Assembly: GCA_016200965.1 (NCBI GenBank) | Contig: JACQDT010000025.1 | Location: 1 to 46,383 of the forward strand | Source: Candidatus Azambacteria bacterium | GTDB taxonomy: Bacteria > Patescibacteriota > Minisyncoccia > GWC2-36-17 > WO2-46-25 | Reading direction: 5' to 3' | DNA: 46,383 bases | Shown here: positions 26,860 to 34,414 of the stretch, one piece after another | Numbering within the stretch: position 1 is the stretch's first letter | Layout: every line of letters begins with the position of its first letter | Position numbers and translations under genes: made by a program | Notes under the pieces: model-generated | What the model saw: the letters and a program-made list of their open reading frames with translations, nothing else | What the model was told of the DNA's origin: nothing | The model's database searches: none

Positions 26860-27285
26860 ATGGCAAAACCCATTAAAGCGATAGTAAAATTGAATCTCAA
26901 GGCGGGCGAAGCGAATCCCGCGCCGCCGGTGGGAACGATGCTCGGCCCGCACGGTATCAACATTCAGCAGTTCTGCCAGCAGTACAATGAAAAGACCAAA
27001 GAACACAAAGGCGATGTGGTGCCCGCGGAAATAACCATCTATGAAGACAGGAGCTTCGAGTTCAAGCTTAAAACGCCTCCCGCGTCAGAGCTCATCAAGA
27101 AAGCTGCGCGCATAGAGAAGGGTTCCGGCGTGCCCCAGAAAAACAAAGTAGGGAGCATCACTAAAGCCCAGGCGCGCGAAATCGCGGAGAAAAAGATGGC
27201 GGATCTCAATGCGTACGATGCCGACCAGGGCGCAAAGATCATAGAAGGCACCGCCCGCTCAATGGGAGTTACTGTAAAGGACTAA
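26860..27285 (+). CDS. rplK: 50S ribosomal protein L11
   Basis: [43 protein letters not shown]. Confidence 0.97.
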   Translation: MAKPIKAIVKLNLKAGEANPAPPVGTMLGPHGINIQQFCQQYNEKTKEHKGDVVPAEITIYEDRSFEFKLKTPPASELIKKAARIEKGSGVPQKNKVGSITKAQAREIAEKKMADLNAYDADQGAKIIEGTARSMGVTVKD

Positions 27286-27295
27286 CAATGCTTAC

Positions 27296-28768
27296 ATGCT
27301 TGAAGCGGTTATTGGGCTTGAAATCCATTCTCAGCTCAAGACGAAATCAAAGCTTTTTTGCGACAACCTCAACGATCCTCAGGAGTCGCATCCGAACGTG
27401 AACGTGTGTCCCGTGTGCATGGGGCATCCGGGGACTTTGCCAGCGCTCAATAAAAAAGCGGTTGAACAGGTGATCAGAGTTGGCCTCGCGCTTGATTGCG
27501 CCATTGCCGAGCGTTCAAAATTCGACCGTAAGAATTATTTTTATCCCGATCTCCCCAAGGGGTATCAGATATCCCAGTATGATATGCCCCTGTGCGAAAA
27601 AGGGGTTCTTCGCGTCGGGGAAAAAGACATTAGAATAACGCGCATTCATCTTGAGGAAGACACGGGACGGCTCGTGCATGATGCGTATGGCGCGAGTTTG
27701 GTTGATTTCAACCGCGCGGGCGTGCCGTTGATGGAATTGGTGACGGAGCCCGATATTGCAAGCGCCGACGAGGCGGTGGGATTCGCGCGAGCGTTCCAGA
27801 CGATACTGCAGTATCTTGACGCATCCCACGCCAACATGGAAAAGGGCCAGATGCGGTGCGAGGTGAACATCAGTATGCATGAAAAAGGAAAGCCGTTTGG
27901 CACGAAAGTGGAAATAAAAAATTTGAATTCGTTCGCGGCAGTCAAAAACGCGATTGAGTATGAAACGAAGCGCCAGTCCGAATTGCTCGGAAAAGGCAAA
28001 GAAGTGATACAGGAAACAAGAGGATGGGACGACAATAAAAAGGCGACCGTTTCCCAGCGCCTGAAAGAGTCCGCGCACGATTACCGCTATTTCCCCGAGC
28101 CCGATCTGCCCGTCCTTGAACTGGGAAAAAAGGCGGGTATGCCGGAAGAAGCGATTATTGACGTGGAAAAACTGCGGGCATCGTTGCCCGAGCTGCCAAA
28201 ACAGAAGCAGAAACGATTTGAAAAGGAATTTGATCTGGGGGAAAAAGAAGCCATCTTACTGGTATCCGACAAGGGGACTGCATCATTTTTTGAGCACGCG
28301 CTGTCGGAGTTGATGAGTATGGCAAAGGAATTTACTGAGGCAAAAAAACAGCTTGCCAAGCTTGCGATCAATTATCTGAATTCCGACCTGCGCGCGCTTA
28401 TCAACGAAACCGGTACGCCTGTTTCGGAAATGCGGGTAACGCCGGAAAACTTCGCGGAGCTCATCGCGTTGATTCACAAGAGCGCCATTACTTCGGCGGT
28501 TGCGAAGTCGGTGCTTGCCGAAATGTTCGCGACAGGCAAAGATCCGTCCAATATCATTGAAGAGAAGGGGCTCGCGCAGGTCAGCGACGCAGGCGAGCTG
28601 GAAGAGAAAATAAAAGCGATTATCTCGGCCAACCCCAAAGCGGCAACCGATTTCAAGGCGGGCAATCAGAATGCCCTTCAGTTTTTACTGGGGCAACTAA
28701 TGGCAAGCACAAAAGGCAAGGCAAACCCGGAAGCGAGCACGGAAATCCTTAAAAAATTTCTTTCGTAG
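27296..28768 (+). CDS. gatB: Asp/Glu-tRNA amidotransferase subunit B
   Basis: EAVIGLEIHSQLKTKSKLFCDN, VCPVCMGHPGTLPALN, DFNRAGVPLMELVTEPD. Confidence 0.97.
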   Translation: MLEAVIGLEIHSQLKTKSKLFCDNLNDPQESHPNVNVCPVCMGHPGTLPALNKKAVEQVIRVGLALDCAIAERSKFDRKNYFYPDLPKGYQISQYDMPLCEKGVLRVGEKDIRITRIHLEEDTGRLVHDAYGASLVDFNRAGVPLMELVTEPDIASADEAVGFARAFQTILQYLDASHANMEKGQMRCEVNISMHEKGKPFGTKVEIKNLNSFAAVKNAIEYETKRQSELLGKGKEVIQETRGWDDNKKATVSQRLKESAHDYRYFPEPDLPVLELGKKAGMPEEAIIDVEKLRASLPELPKQKQKRFEKEFDLGEKEAILLVSDKGTASFFEHALSELMSMAKEFTEAKKQLAKLAINYLNSDLRALINETGTPVSEMRVTPENFAELIALIHKSAITSAVAKSVLAEMFATGKDPSNIIEEKGLAQVSDAGELEEKIKAIISANPKAATDFKAGNQNALQFLLGQLMASTKGKANPEASTEILKKFLS

Positions 28769-28827
28769 TATCTGAATATTTGAGAGCAGATTGTATGTTT
28801 TCCAGCGATAGTATGAAAACGTACAAT

Positions 28828-29739
28828 TCATGTTTTTAGAAATACTTGCGCAAGTTTTTCAGCTTCTCCGGGCGTTGCTATCCAGCGCACATTCGGGGTG
28901 TTCCGGAACCAGGTCATTTGGCGGCGGGCATACTGCCAGATTTTTATGTTGAGTGTTTGCATCATTTCTTCCTTGCTCATTTTTCCTTGCAGATAAAGCG
29001 CCAGATATTTGTATTCAAGCCCGATTTCTTCCATGCGCTTGAATGATACGCCCCCTGCATGCAGACGCCTTGCTTCAGCCGCCATCCCCTTTTTAATTCT
29101 TTCATCAAGCCGTTTCGCAATCGCCCTTTGCAGTTCTCGGGGTGATTTTTTTATGCCGATGATGAGCGCATTATAGCGCGGCGCGGCCTGCATGGCAGGC
29201 ACCTTACCCAATGCTTTTGCGATTTCAATGGCGCGCGCAAGCCGGCGCGGGTTATTGGAATCAATCGTTTTTGCCCGTGCAGGGTCAAGTTTTTTAAGCG
29301 TCAAAAAAAGTTCGCGCGGTGATTTTGCGTCCAGCTTTTTGCGCAATTTCCAGTCGGGCGGCACGTCAGGATACGCAACGTTCTCAATAAGCGCCTTGAT
29401 GTACAGTCCCGTGCCGCCGCAGACGATGGGGAATTTTCCGCGGCGCGCGATATCGGCAACCGCTTTGTCGGCACGCTTTTTCCACTCCACCACGTCGTAT
29501 ATTTTTTTAGGCGATGCCACGTCAAGCAGGTGATGCCTCACTCCCCGCATCTGGGTTTTGGTGATTTTGCCCGTTCCGATGTTCATACCCTTATACACTT
29601 GGCGCGAATCGGCGGAAATCACCTCGCCGTTGAATTTCTTGGCGAGTTTCACCGCAAGCGCCGACTTCCCCGACGCGGTGGGGCCTAAAATGACGATTAT
29701 TGCTTGCTTTTTTACGGTTTTTGAGCGAGGGCTTGACAA
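28828..29739 (-). CDS. miaA: tRNA dimethylallyltransferase
   Basis: IVILGPTASGKSALAVKLAKKFNGEVISADSRQVYKGMNIGTGK. Confidence 0.95.
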   Translation of the reverse strand: MSSPRSKTVKKQAIIVILGPTASGKSALAVKLAKKFNGEVISADSRQVYKGMNIGTGKITKTQMRGVRHHLLDVASPKKIYDVVEWKKRADKAVADIARRGKFPIVCGGTGLYIKALIENVAYPDVPPDWKLRKKLDAKSPRELFLTLKKLDPARAKTIDSNNPRRLARAIEIAKALGKVPAMQAAPRYNALIIGIKKSPRELQRAIAKRLDERIKKGMAAEARRLHAGGVSFKRMEEIGLEYKYLALYLQGKMSKEEMMQTLNIKIWQYARRQMTWFRNTPNVRWIATPGEAEKLAQVFLKT

Positions 29740-29762
29740 AATATATTTATGTATGCTATCAT
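29733..29762 (+). promoter_or_regulatory. Putative promoter of the DGR target gene
   Basis: TTGACA-18 bp-TATCAT. Confidence 0.55.
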
Positions 29763-29878
29763 TTAACCGTTAGATTAGCATAGCACTTTGTAAATGTATT
29801 TGCGAACGGCCGCATAACGCGGTACCCCCGCCTCGGGCAGAGGGAAACTATCGGCAAACAGCCGAAAAGGAGAATACC

Positions 29879-30403
29879 ATGGGTCAGACGACTCGCAATT
29901 GGCGCAAAGAGAACGGCGTCATCTACTTCTCGGTCACCAGCAATGGTACGACCGGCGAGGGATGGATCACCCGGCTCGAGAGCAAAGGTTTCCGCGTGGA
30001 TAGTAACTACGCCAAGCCGGTGCTCCGTTCGTCGGATTTTAAACCGACCAACGGCGTGACCGAAGTCGCCGTTCTCAAAGGCATGCTCTTTGCGGACAAC
30101 GACCGGATCACGAGGAAGATTCGCGCCGAAGCCGACAAGCGCAAGCTTGGGAAGCCAAACGCCGAAGTGGCCTGCCTTATCCGTGAGAAGTTCACGGACG
30201 AGGAGATCGAAGCCATGGGTCTGTGGTACATCGTCGCCATGCACGAACCCATCAACGACTCCGAGGGCGATCCGAACTTGCTGAGCGCGGTCCGTATCGG
30301 CGTTGATCGCTGGCTCGGCGCGCGCCGCGGCGGGCCTGACGACGGGTGGGATCGTGATGGCGGGTTCGCGTTTGCCGTGTCGCACGTTAGCTCTCAACAC
30401 TAA
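29879..30403 (+). CDS. DGR target (variable) protein with C-terminal variable region
   Basis: SD AAGGAG upstream; C-terminus RWLGARRGGPDDGWDRDGGFAFAVSH is encoded by VR, matching the TR-encoded RWLNAYNDRPDNRWNRDNGFAFAVSQ. Confidence 0.9.
   Translation: MGQTTRNWRKENGVIYFSVTSNGTTGEGWITRLESKGFRVDSNYAKPVLRSSDFKPTNGVTEVAVLKGMLFADNDRITRKIRAEADKRKLGKPNAEVACLIREKFTDEEIEAMGLWYIVAMHEPINDSEGDPNLLSAVRIGVDRWLGARRGGPDDGWDRDGGFAFAVSHVSSQH
30260..30384 (+). repeat. DGR variable region (VR), 125 bp
   Basis: Aligned to TR at constant offset 464; 104/125 identical; 18 of 21 mismatches are at TR adenines; last 23 bp identical (IMH-like). Confidence 0.92.
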
Positions 30404-30435
30404 GTTGCTTTGGACTACAGTCCTTGGTAACTTAG
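30400..30435 (+). other. Hairpin 15 nt downstream of VR (DGR cruciform/hairpin candidate)
   Basis: CTAAGTTGCTTTGGACTACAGTCCTTGGTAACTTAG. Confidence 0.65.
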
Positions 30436-30438
30436 CCC

Positions 30439-30479
30439 TTAGCCCCATTCCGACAACTCGGAATGGGGCTAATTTTTTT
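30439..30479 (+). terminator. Rho-independent terminator after the DGR target gene
   Basis: TTAGCCCCATTCCG-ACAACT-CGGAATGGGGCTAA followed by T7. Confidence 0.9.
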
Positions 30480-30723
30480 AGAAAGTATGATATACTTGTA
30501 TTGGCAGTAGGTGAATATGTGGGCGGTCAAGGCTTCCCGCTACCGAACCCAGTATCCATGCATCGGGAGTATCCGCGGCCACGGTTTCGGATAGAGTGGT
30601 GCATGTAGAAACTTCAATAAAAAAGAAGATACTTGGCGCGAGACATTAAGGCATTACGATGCCGGATTCGATTCAACCATGAGAGTATTCGAGGGGTGGT
30701 GACATGGAAGATGTTTCGCGCAA

Positions 30724-30848
30724 TCCGAAGGCGATCCGAACTTGCTGAACGCGAACCGTAACGACGGTGGTCGCTGGCTCAACGCGTACAACGACAGGCC
30801 TGACAACAGGTGGAATCGTGATAACGGGTTCGCGTTTGCCGTGTCGCA
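30724..30848 (+). repeat. DGR template repeat (TR), 125 bp
   Basis: Adenine-rich AAC codons at the positions that vary in VR; directly upstream of and overlapping the RT ORF. Confidence 0.92.
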
Positions 30849-31801
30849 ACCCTCTTCATTTCTCTCCCGACCGCGTGAACCGTACCTATCGTCACGGCGG
30901 CTACCATGCTTTCAACATTTTCGACCCAAAGCCGCGCAATATCCACAAAGCATCCGTGCGAGACAGGGTGCTGCACCACACCATCTATCGCGTCCTGTAT
31001 CCGTTCTTTGACCGAACGTTCATCGCGGACTCTTATTCCTGCCGTTTGGGAAAAGGGACGCATAAAGCCCTTAATCGTTTTCGAGCGTGTGCGTATCGTG
31101 TGAGTAAGAATAACACCCGTACGTGCCGGGTGTTGAAGTGCGACATCAGAAAGTTTTTTGCGAGCATTGATCATCAAACTCTGCTTACTATCTTGAAGCA
31201 ACGCATTCCTGACCAGAATATTCTCTGGCTTCTCGAACAGGTGATATATAGTTTTTCGAGCACTGCTCCCGGAAAAGGTTTGCCGCTTGGCAATCTCACC
31301 TCACAGCTGTTGGTGAATATCTACATGAACAATTTTGACCAGTTTGTGAAGCATACACTCAAAATGAAACACTACATTCGCTACGCGGATGATTTTGTCA
31401 TTTTCTCGGAGAACCGCGCATGGCTTGAGGGGCTTATTCCCCGTATACGGGAGTTTTTAGATATGCGCTTGAAGCTCACGCTCCATCCCAAAAAAGTTTT
31501 CATCAAAACTGTTATTTCCGGAATGGACTTTCTCGGATGGGTGCATTTCCCGGATTACCGGGTATTGCGCACCGCGCCGAAGAAACGAATGCTGAAAAGA
31601 ATCGTACGCAACGCTTCGGTCGAAACGCTGAATTCCTATCTCGGCCTTTTGCGCCACGGCAATACGTTTAAAATCAGACAAAAGTTAGAGAGATATTTCT
31701 TAGTCCCAATTTTTCTTCAACCCGCTCGAGCCGAGCCTGCACAATGGCAAATTCGTGTTCAAGGTCGGCATGGGTCTTTGCATGTTTATCGAGTAAATTA
31801 A
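30767..31801 (+). CDS. DGR-type reverse transcriptase, apparent N-terminal truncation
   Basis: TYRHGGYHAFNIFDPKPRNIHKASVRDRVLHH, LKCDIRKFFASIDH, GLPLGNLTSQLLVNIYMN, HYIRYADDFVIFS, KLTLHPKKVFIKTVISGMDFLGW, SYLGLLRHGNTFK. Confidence 0.9.
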   Translation: MVAGSTRTTTGLTTGGIVITGSRLPCRNPLHFSPDRVNRTYRHGGYHAFNIFDPKPRNIHKASVRDRVLHHTIYRVLYPFFDRTFIADSYSCRLGKGTHKALNRFRACAYRVSKNNTRTCRVLKCDIRKFFASIDHQTLLTILKQRIPDQNILWLLEQVIYSFSSTAPGKGLPLGNLTSQLLVNIYMNNFDQFVKHTLKMKHYIRYADDFVIFSENRAWLEGLIPRIREFLDMRLKLTLHPKKVFIKTVISGMDFLGWVHFPDYRVLRTAPKKRMLKRIVRNASVETLNSYLGLLRHGNTFKIRQKLERYFLVPIFLQPARAEPAQWQIRVQGRHGSLHVYRVN

Positions 31802-31931
31802 GTATGCGGTCATTTTTTTCGTCAAGAGAAGAAAGATGCCGCATTGTCTCCTTGTGAAAGGATTCAACATCGTACCGCAATGACGCGATATCTCCTTTTG
31901 TGGCAGGTACTTTGAGATTTGTTTTTGGCAT
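31674..31931 (-). CDS. Small coiled-coil protein
   Basis: MPKTNLKVPATKGDIASLRYDVESFHKETMRHLSSLDEKNDRILNLLDKH; convergent overlap with the RT 3' end. Confidence 0.6.
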   Translation of the reverse strand: MPKTNLKVPATKGDIASLRYDVESFHKETMRHLSSLDEKNDRILNLLDKHAKTHADLEHEFAIVQARLERVEEKLGLRNISLTFV

Positions 31932-31981
31932 ATGATTCTATTGTATCAGAGAAAAAGGATAAGTCAATTTGTAACCGCTGG

Positions 31982-33769
31982 CTATTTCTTTTTCTCAATT
32001 TCCATGTGCAACTGCGCGAGCAGTTTTTTTGTTTTGAGGGCGCCTTTGTCCGCGCCTTTGGTGCGCACGGCGACGGACTGCGATTTGACTTCCTTGTCGC
32101 CGATGATGAGCATATAGGGAATCTTCTGCTGTTCGCCTTCGCGTATCTTTTTGCCGATGGTGGCGTCCTCGTCTTTCAGTTGGGCGCGGATGCCATGCGC
32201 CGAGAGAAGTTTCAAAACCTCCCCGGCGTATTTTTTGTGGCTTTTGCCGATAGGCATCACCCATGCCTGCTCCGGCGCAAGCCACAACGGGAACGCTCCG
32301 GCGAAGTGTTCTATGAGAATGCCCAAAAAGCGCTCGGTGGATCCCAAAATGGCGCGATGGATGACGATGGGGCGCTTCTTTACGCCGTCTTTGTCGGTGT
32401 ATTCAAGCGCGAACCGTTCGGGGAGATTCATGTCAAGCTGGATGGTGGAGAGTTGCCACTCTCGGCCGATGGCGTCGCGGAACATGAAGTCCAGCTTCGG
32501 CCCGTAAAACGCGGCTTCGCCCGTGCCGATTTCGTGTTTCCATTTTTTGCTCCTGATGAGTTTTTCAAGCGTCGCCTCCGATTGTTTCCATACCGCCTTG
32601 TCGCCGATATAGTTTTCCGGATGCGCGGGGTCGTGCGTGGAGATGCGCACCCAAAAATCAGCGAATCCGAACGCGCGGTACGCGGCTTGGATCATGGCGA
32701 GCATGAGCGCGATCTCTTTTTCTATCTGTTCGGGCGTGGCAAAGACGTGGCAGTCGTCCTGTGTGAGCGCGCGCACGCGCGTCAGTCCCGACAGTTCCCC
32801 ACTTTTTTCATAGCGGTAGTTGGTGGTCGTGGAGGTCCAGCGCAAGGGGAGTTCGCGATAGGAATGCGGCGCGCTTTTGTAGAGCATCATGAAATGCGGG
32901 CAGTTCATGGGTTTGAGATAGTATGACGCTTCATCTTTCAGCTCCATGGGCGGATAGAGCGCATCGAATTTTTCCAGATGCCCGGAGATGCGGTACAGCT
33001 CGCCCTTGGTGACGTGAGGAATCCATATCGGGTGGTAGCCGCTTTTTTTCTGAAGTTCTCCGATGTAATTTTCCACGAGCGTTCGCAGGAGCGCGCCTTT
33101 GGGGTAAAACAAGGGAAGCCCCGGGCCAATTTCATCAATGATAGTGAACAGCCCCAGTTCCTTGCCGATTTTTCGGTGGTCGCGCTTAGCCGCTTCCTCC
33201 TGTTGTTTCAGATATGCATCCAGCTCTTCTTTTGTCGCAAACGCCACGCCGTAGATGCGCGTGAGCATCGGGTTTTTTTCACTTCCGCGCCAATAGGCGC
33301 CCGCGATTTTGGTGAGACGGAAGGCGTCGCGCGCGATGTCTTTCGTGTTTTCTACATGCGGGCCCTGGCACAGATCGGAAAATGCGCCCGTGGCGTAGAC
33401 GGAAACGATTCCCTTGCCCGCCTGTTTCAAGCTTTCATCCATCGCGGTGGTTCCTTTGGTTTCTATATCGTTGATGAGCTCAATTTTAAACGGCTGGGAT
33501 GCGAACATTTCTTTTGCCTGCGCGACGGACAGTTCGCTTCGCACGAACGCGAGGTTTTTTTTGGCGAGCGAGCGCATCTTCTGTTCTATTTTTAAAAGAT
33601 CCGTCTGAGAAACGGGCTTTGAAGTCAGGATGTCGTAATAAAACCCGTTTTCTATGACGGGTCCCACGCCGAGCTTTGCGTTTTTATCTTCTTCAAGCAC
33701 CGCCGCCGCAAGCAAATGCGCAAGCGAGTGCCGGACTTTATGCAGCTGTTCGCTTTCCATGGATGTCAT
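31982..33769 (-). CDS. thrS: Threonyl-tRNA synthetase without N-terminal TGS domain
   Basis: HSLAHLLAAAVLEE, MNCPHFMMLYKS, GPKLDFMFRDAIGREWQLSTIQLDMNLPERF. Start placed near the predicted promoter TTGAAA-17-TATGAT. Confidence 0.95.
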   Translation of the reverse strand: MTSMESEQLHKVRHSLAHLLAAAVLEEDKNAKLGVGPVIENGFYYDILTSKPVSQTDLLKIEQKMRSLAKKNLAFVRSELSVAQAKEMFASQPFKIELINDIETKGTTAMDESLKQAGKGIVSVYATGAFSDLCQGPHVENTKDIARDAFRLTKIAGAYWRGSEKNPMLTRIYGVAFATKEELDAYLKQQEEAAKRDHRKIGKELGLFTIIDEIGPGLPLFYPKGALLRTLVENYIGELQKKSGYHPIWIPHVTKGELYRISGHLEKFDALYPPMELKDEASYYLKPMNCPHFMMLYKSAPHSYRELPLRWTSTTTNYRYEKSGELSGLTRVRALTQDDCHVFATPEQIEKEIALMLAMIQAAYRAFGFADFWVRISTHDPAHPENYIGDKAVWKQSEATLEKLIRSKKWKHEIGTGEAAFYGPKLDFMFRDAIGREWQLSTIQLDMNLPERFALEYTDKDGVKKRPIVIHRAILGSTERFLGILIEHFAGAFPLWLAPEQAWVMPIGKSHKKYAGEVLKLLSAHGIRAQLKDEDATIGKKIREGEQQKIPYMLIIGDKEVKSQSVAVRTKGADKGALKTKKLLAQLHMEIEKKK

Positions 33770-33795
33770 CATAACAGGGGAGCCAGTGTTTTTCA

Positions 33796-33867
33796 ACCCA
33801 GTAGAAGCACTTCGGCTGACTTTGTCAGTTTGTTGCCATAAGCAACCGCCGAAGTCCTCTACTGGGT
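33796..33867. repeat. 72-bp three-way-junction inverted repeat between divergent genes, CCCAGTA ends
   Basis: ACCCAGTAGA-AGC-ACTTCGGC / GCCGAAGT-CC-TCTACTGGGT enclosing CTGAC-TTT-GTCAG and GTTGC-CATAA-GCAAC. Confidence 0.75.
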
Positions 33868-33966
33868 CAATGAGTATGTTGTATTGACAAAGTCGTTTTT
33901 AAGGCGTACTATGCGTTCCATTGAGTCATACGTTTTATAGTTCACCATTCACCGCGGAGGGAAGCT

Positions 33967-34353
33967 ATGACGTGGATAACAGTGTTTGTCTCGGTCGGGG
34001 CTACGCTGGCAGTGGTCGGAATTTTGCTCTTTTTTTCTCCGCAGAAACGTTATCGCAGGCGATTGCGGAAACAGTTACGGAAAGACGAACTGAGGTGCCC
34101 AAAATGTTTTGAGCAGTTATATTGTTTCAAGTCCAGGAGGGTGATCGGTTCCGTCGGGTTTGACGGCGTGTTTGAAGAAACGCTGGTATGTTTAAATGAT
34201 CCCGCGTTTTGTAGCGCCGTCGGCCTCCTGCTTACCATCACGTATCGGGATAGAAATCTCGACCGATCAGCATGCGGCCATCGGCATCCGAAACTCGTCC
34301 CCCGGCTACCAAAAGATCAGGTGGAAAAAATGCGCTCGGCGCACCTGCACTAA
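33967..34353 (+). CDS. Single-TM protein with CxxC motif
   Basis: SD GGAGGGAAG before ATG; TM then LRCPKCFEQLYC. Confidence 0.6.
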   Translation: MTWITVFVSVGATLAVVGILLFFSPQKRYRRRLRKQLRKDELRCPKCFEQLYCFKSRRVIGSVGFDGVFEETLVCLNDPAFCSAVGLLLTITYRDRNLDRSACGHRHPKLVPRLPKDQVEKMRSAHLH

Positions 34354-34369
34354 ATTACCAAAAGGATCA

Positions 34370-34414
34370 AATCAAAAGCCGTCTTGTGCAACCGCAAGCG
34401 GCTTTTTGATTTTT
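34370..34414 (+). terminator. Rho-independent terminator
   Basis: AATCAAAAGCCG...CGGCTTTTTGATTTTT. Confidence 0.7.

Noticed and set aside
30742-31011. ORF 30742-31011 as a second DGR target gene
   Set aside because: It is TR read in the VR frame and runs into RT coding DNA in another frame; no start context of its own.
31674-31931. Small coiled-coil ORF as a DGR accessory (Avd)
   Set aside because: Opposite strand, convergent with RT, and no recognisable Avd features; treated as an unrelated small protein.
31982-33769. ThrRS without TGS domain as a truncated pseudogene
   Set aside because: All catalytic and editing motifs are intact and a promoter fits the shorter start; a TGS-less form is plausible.
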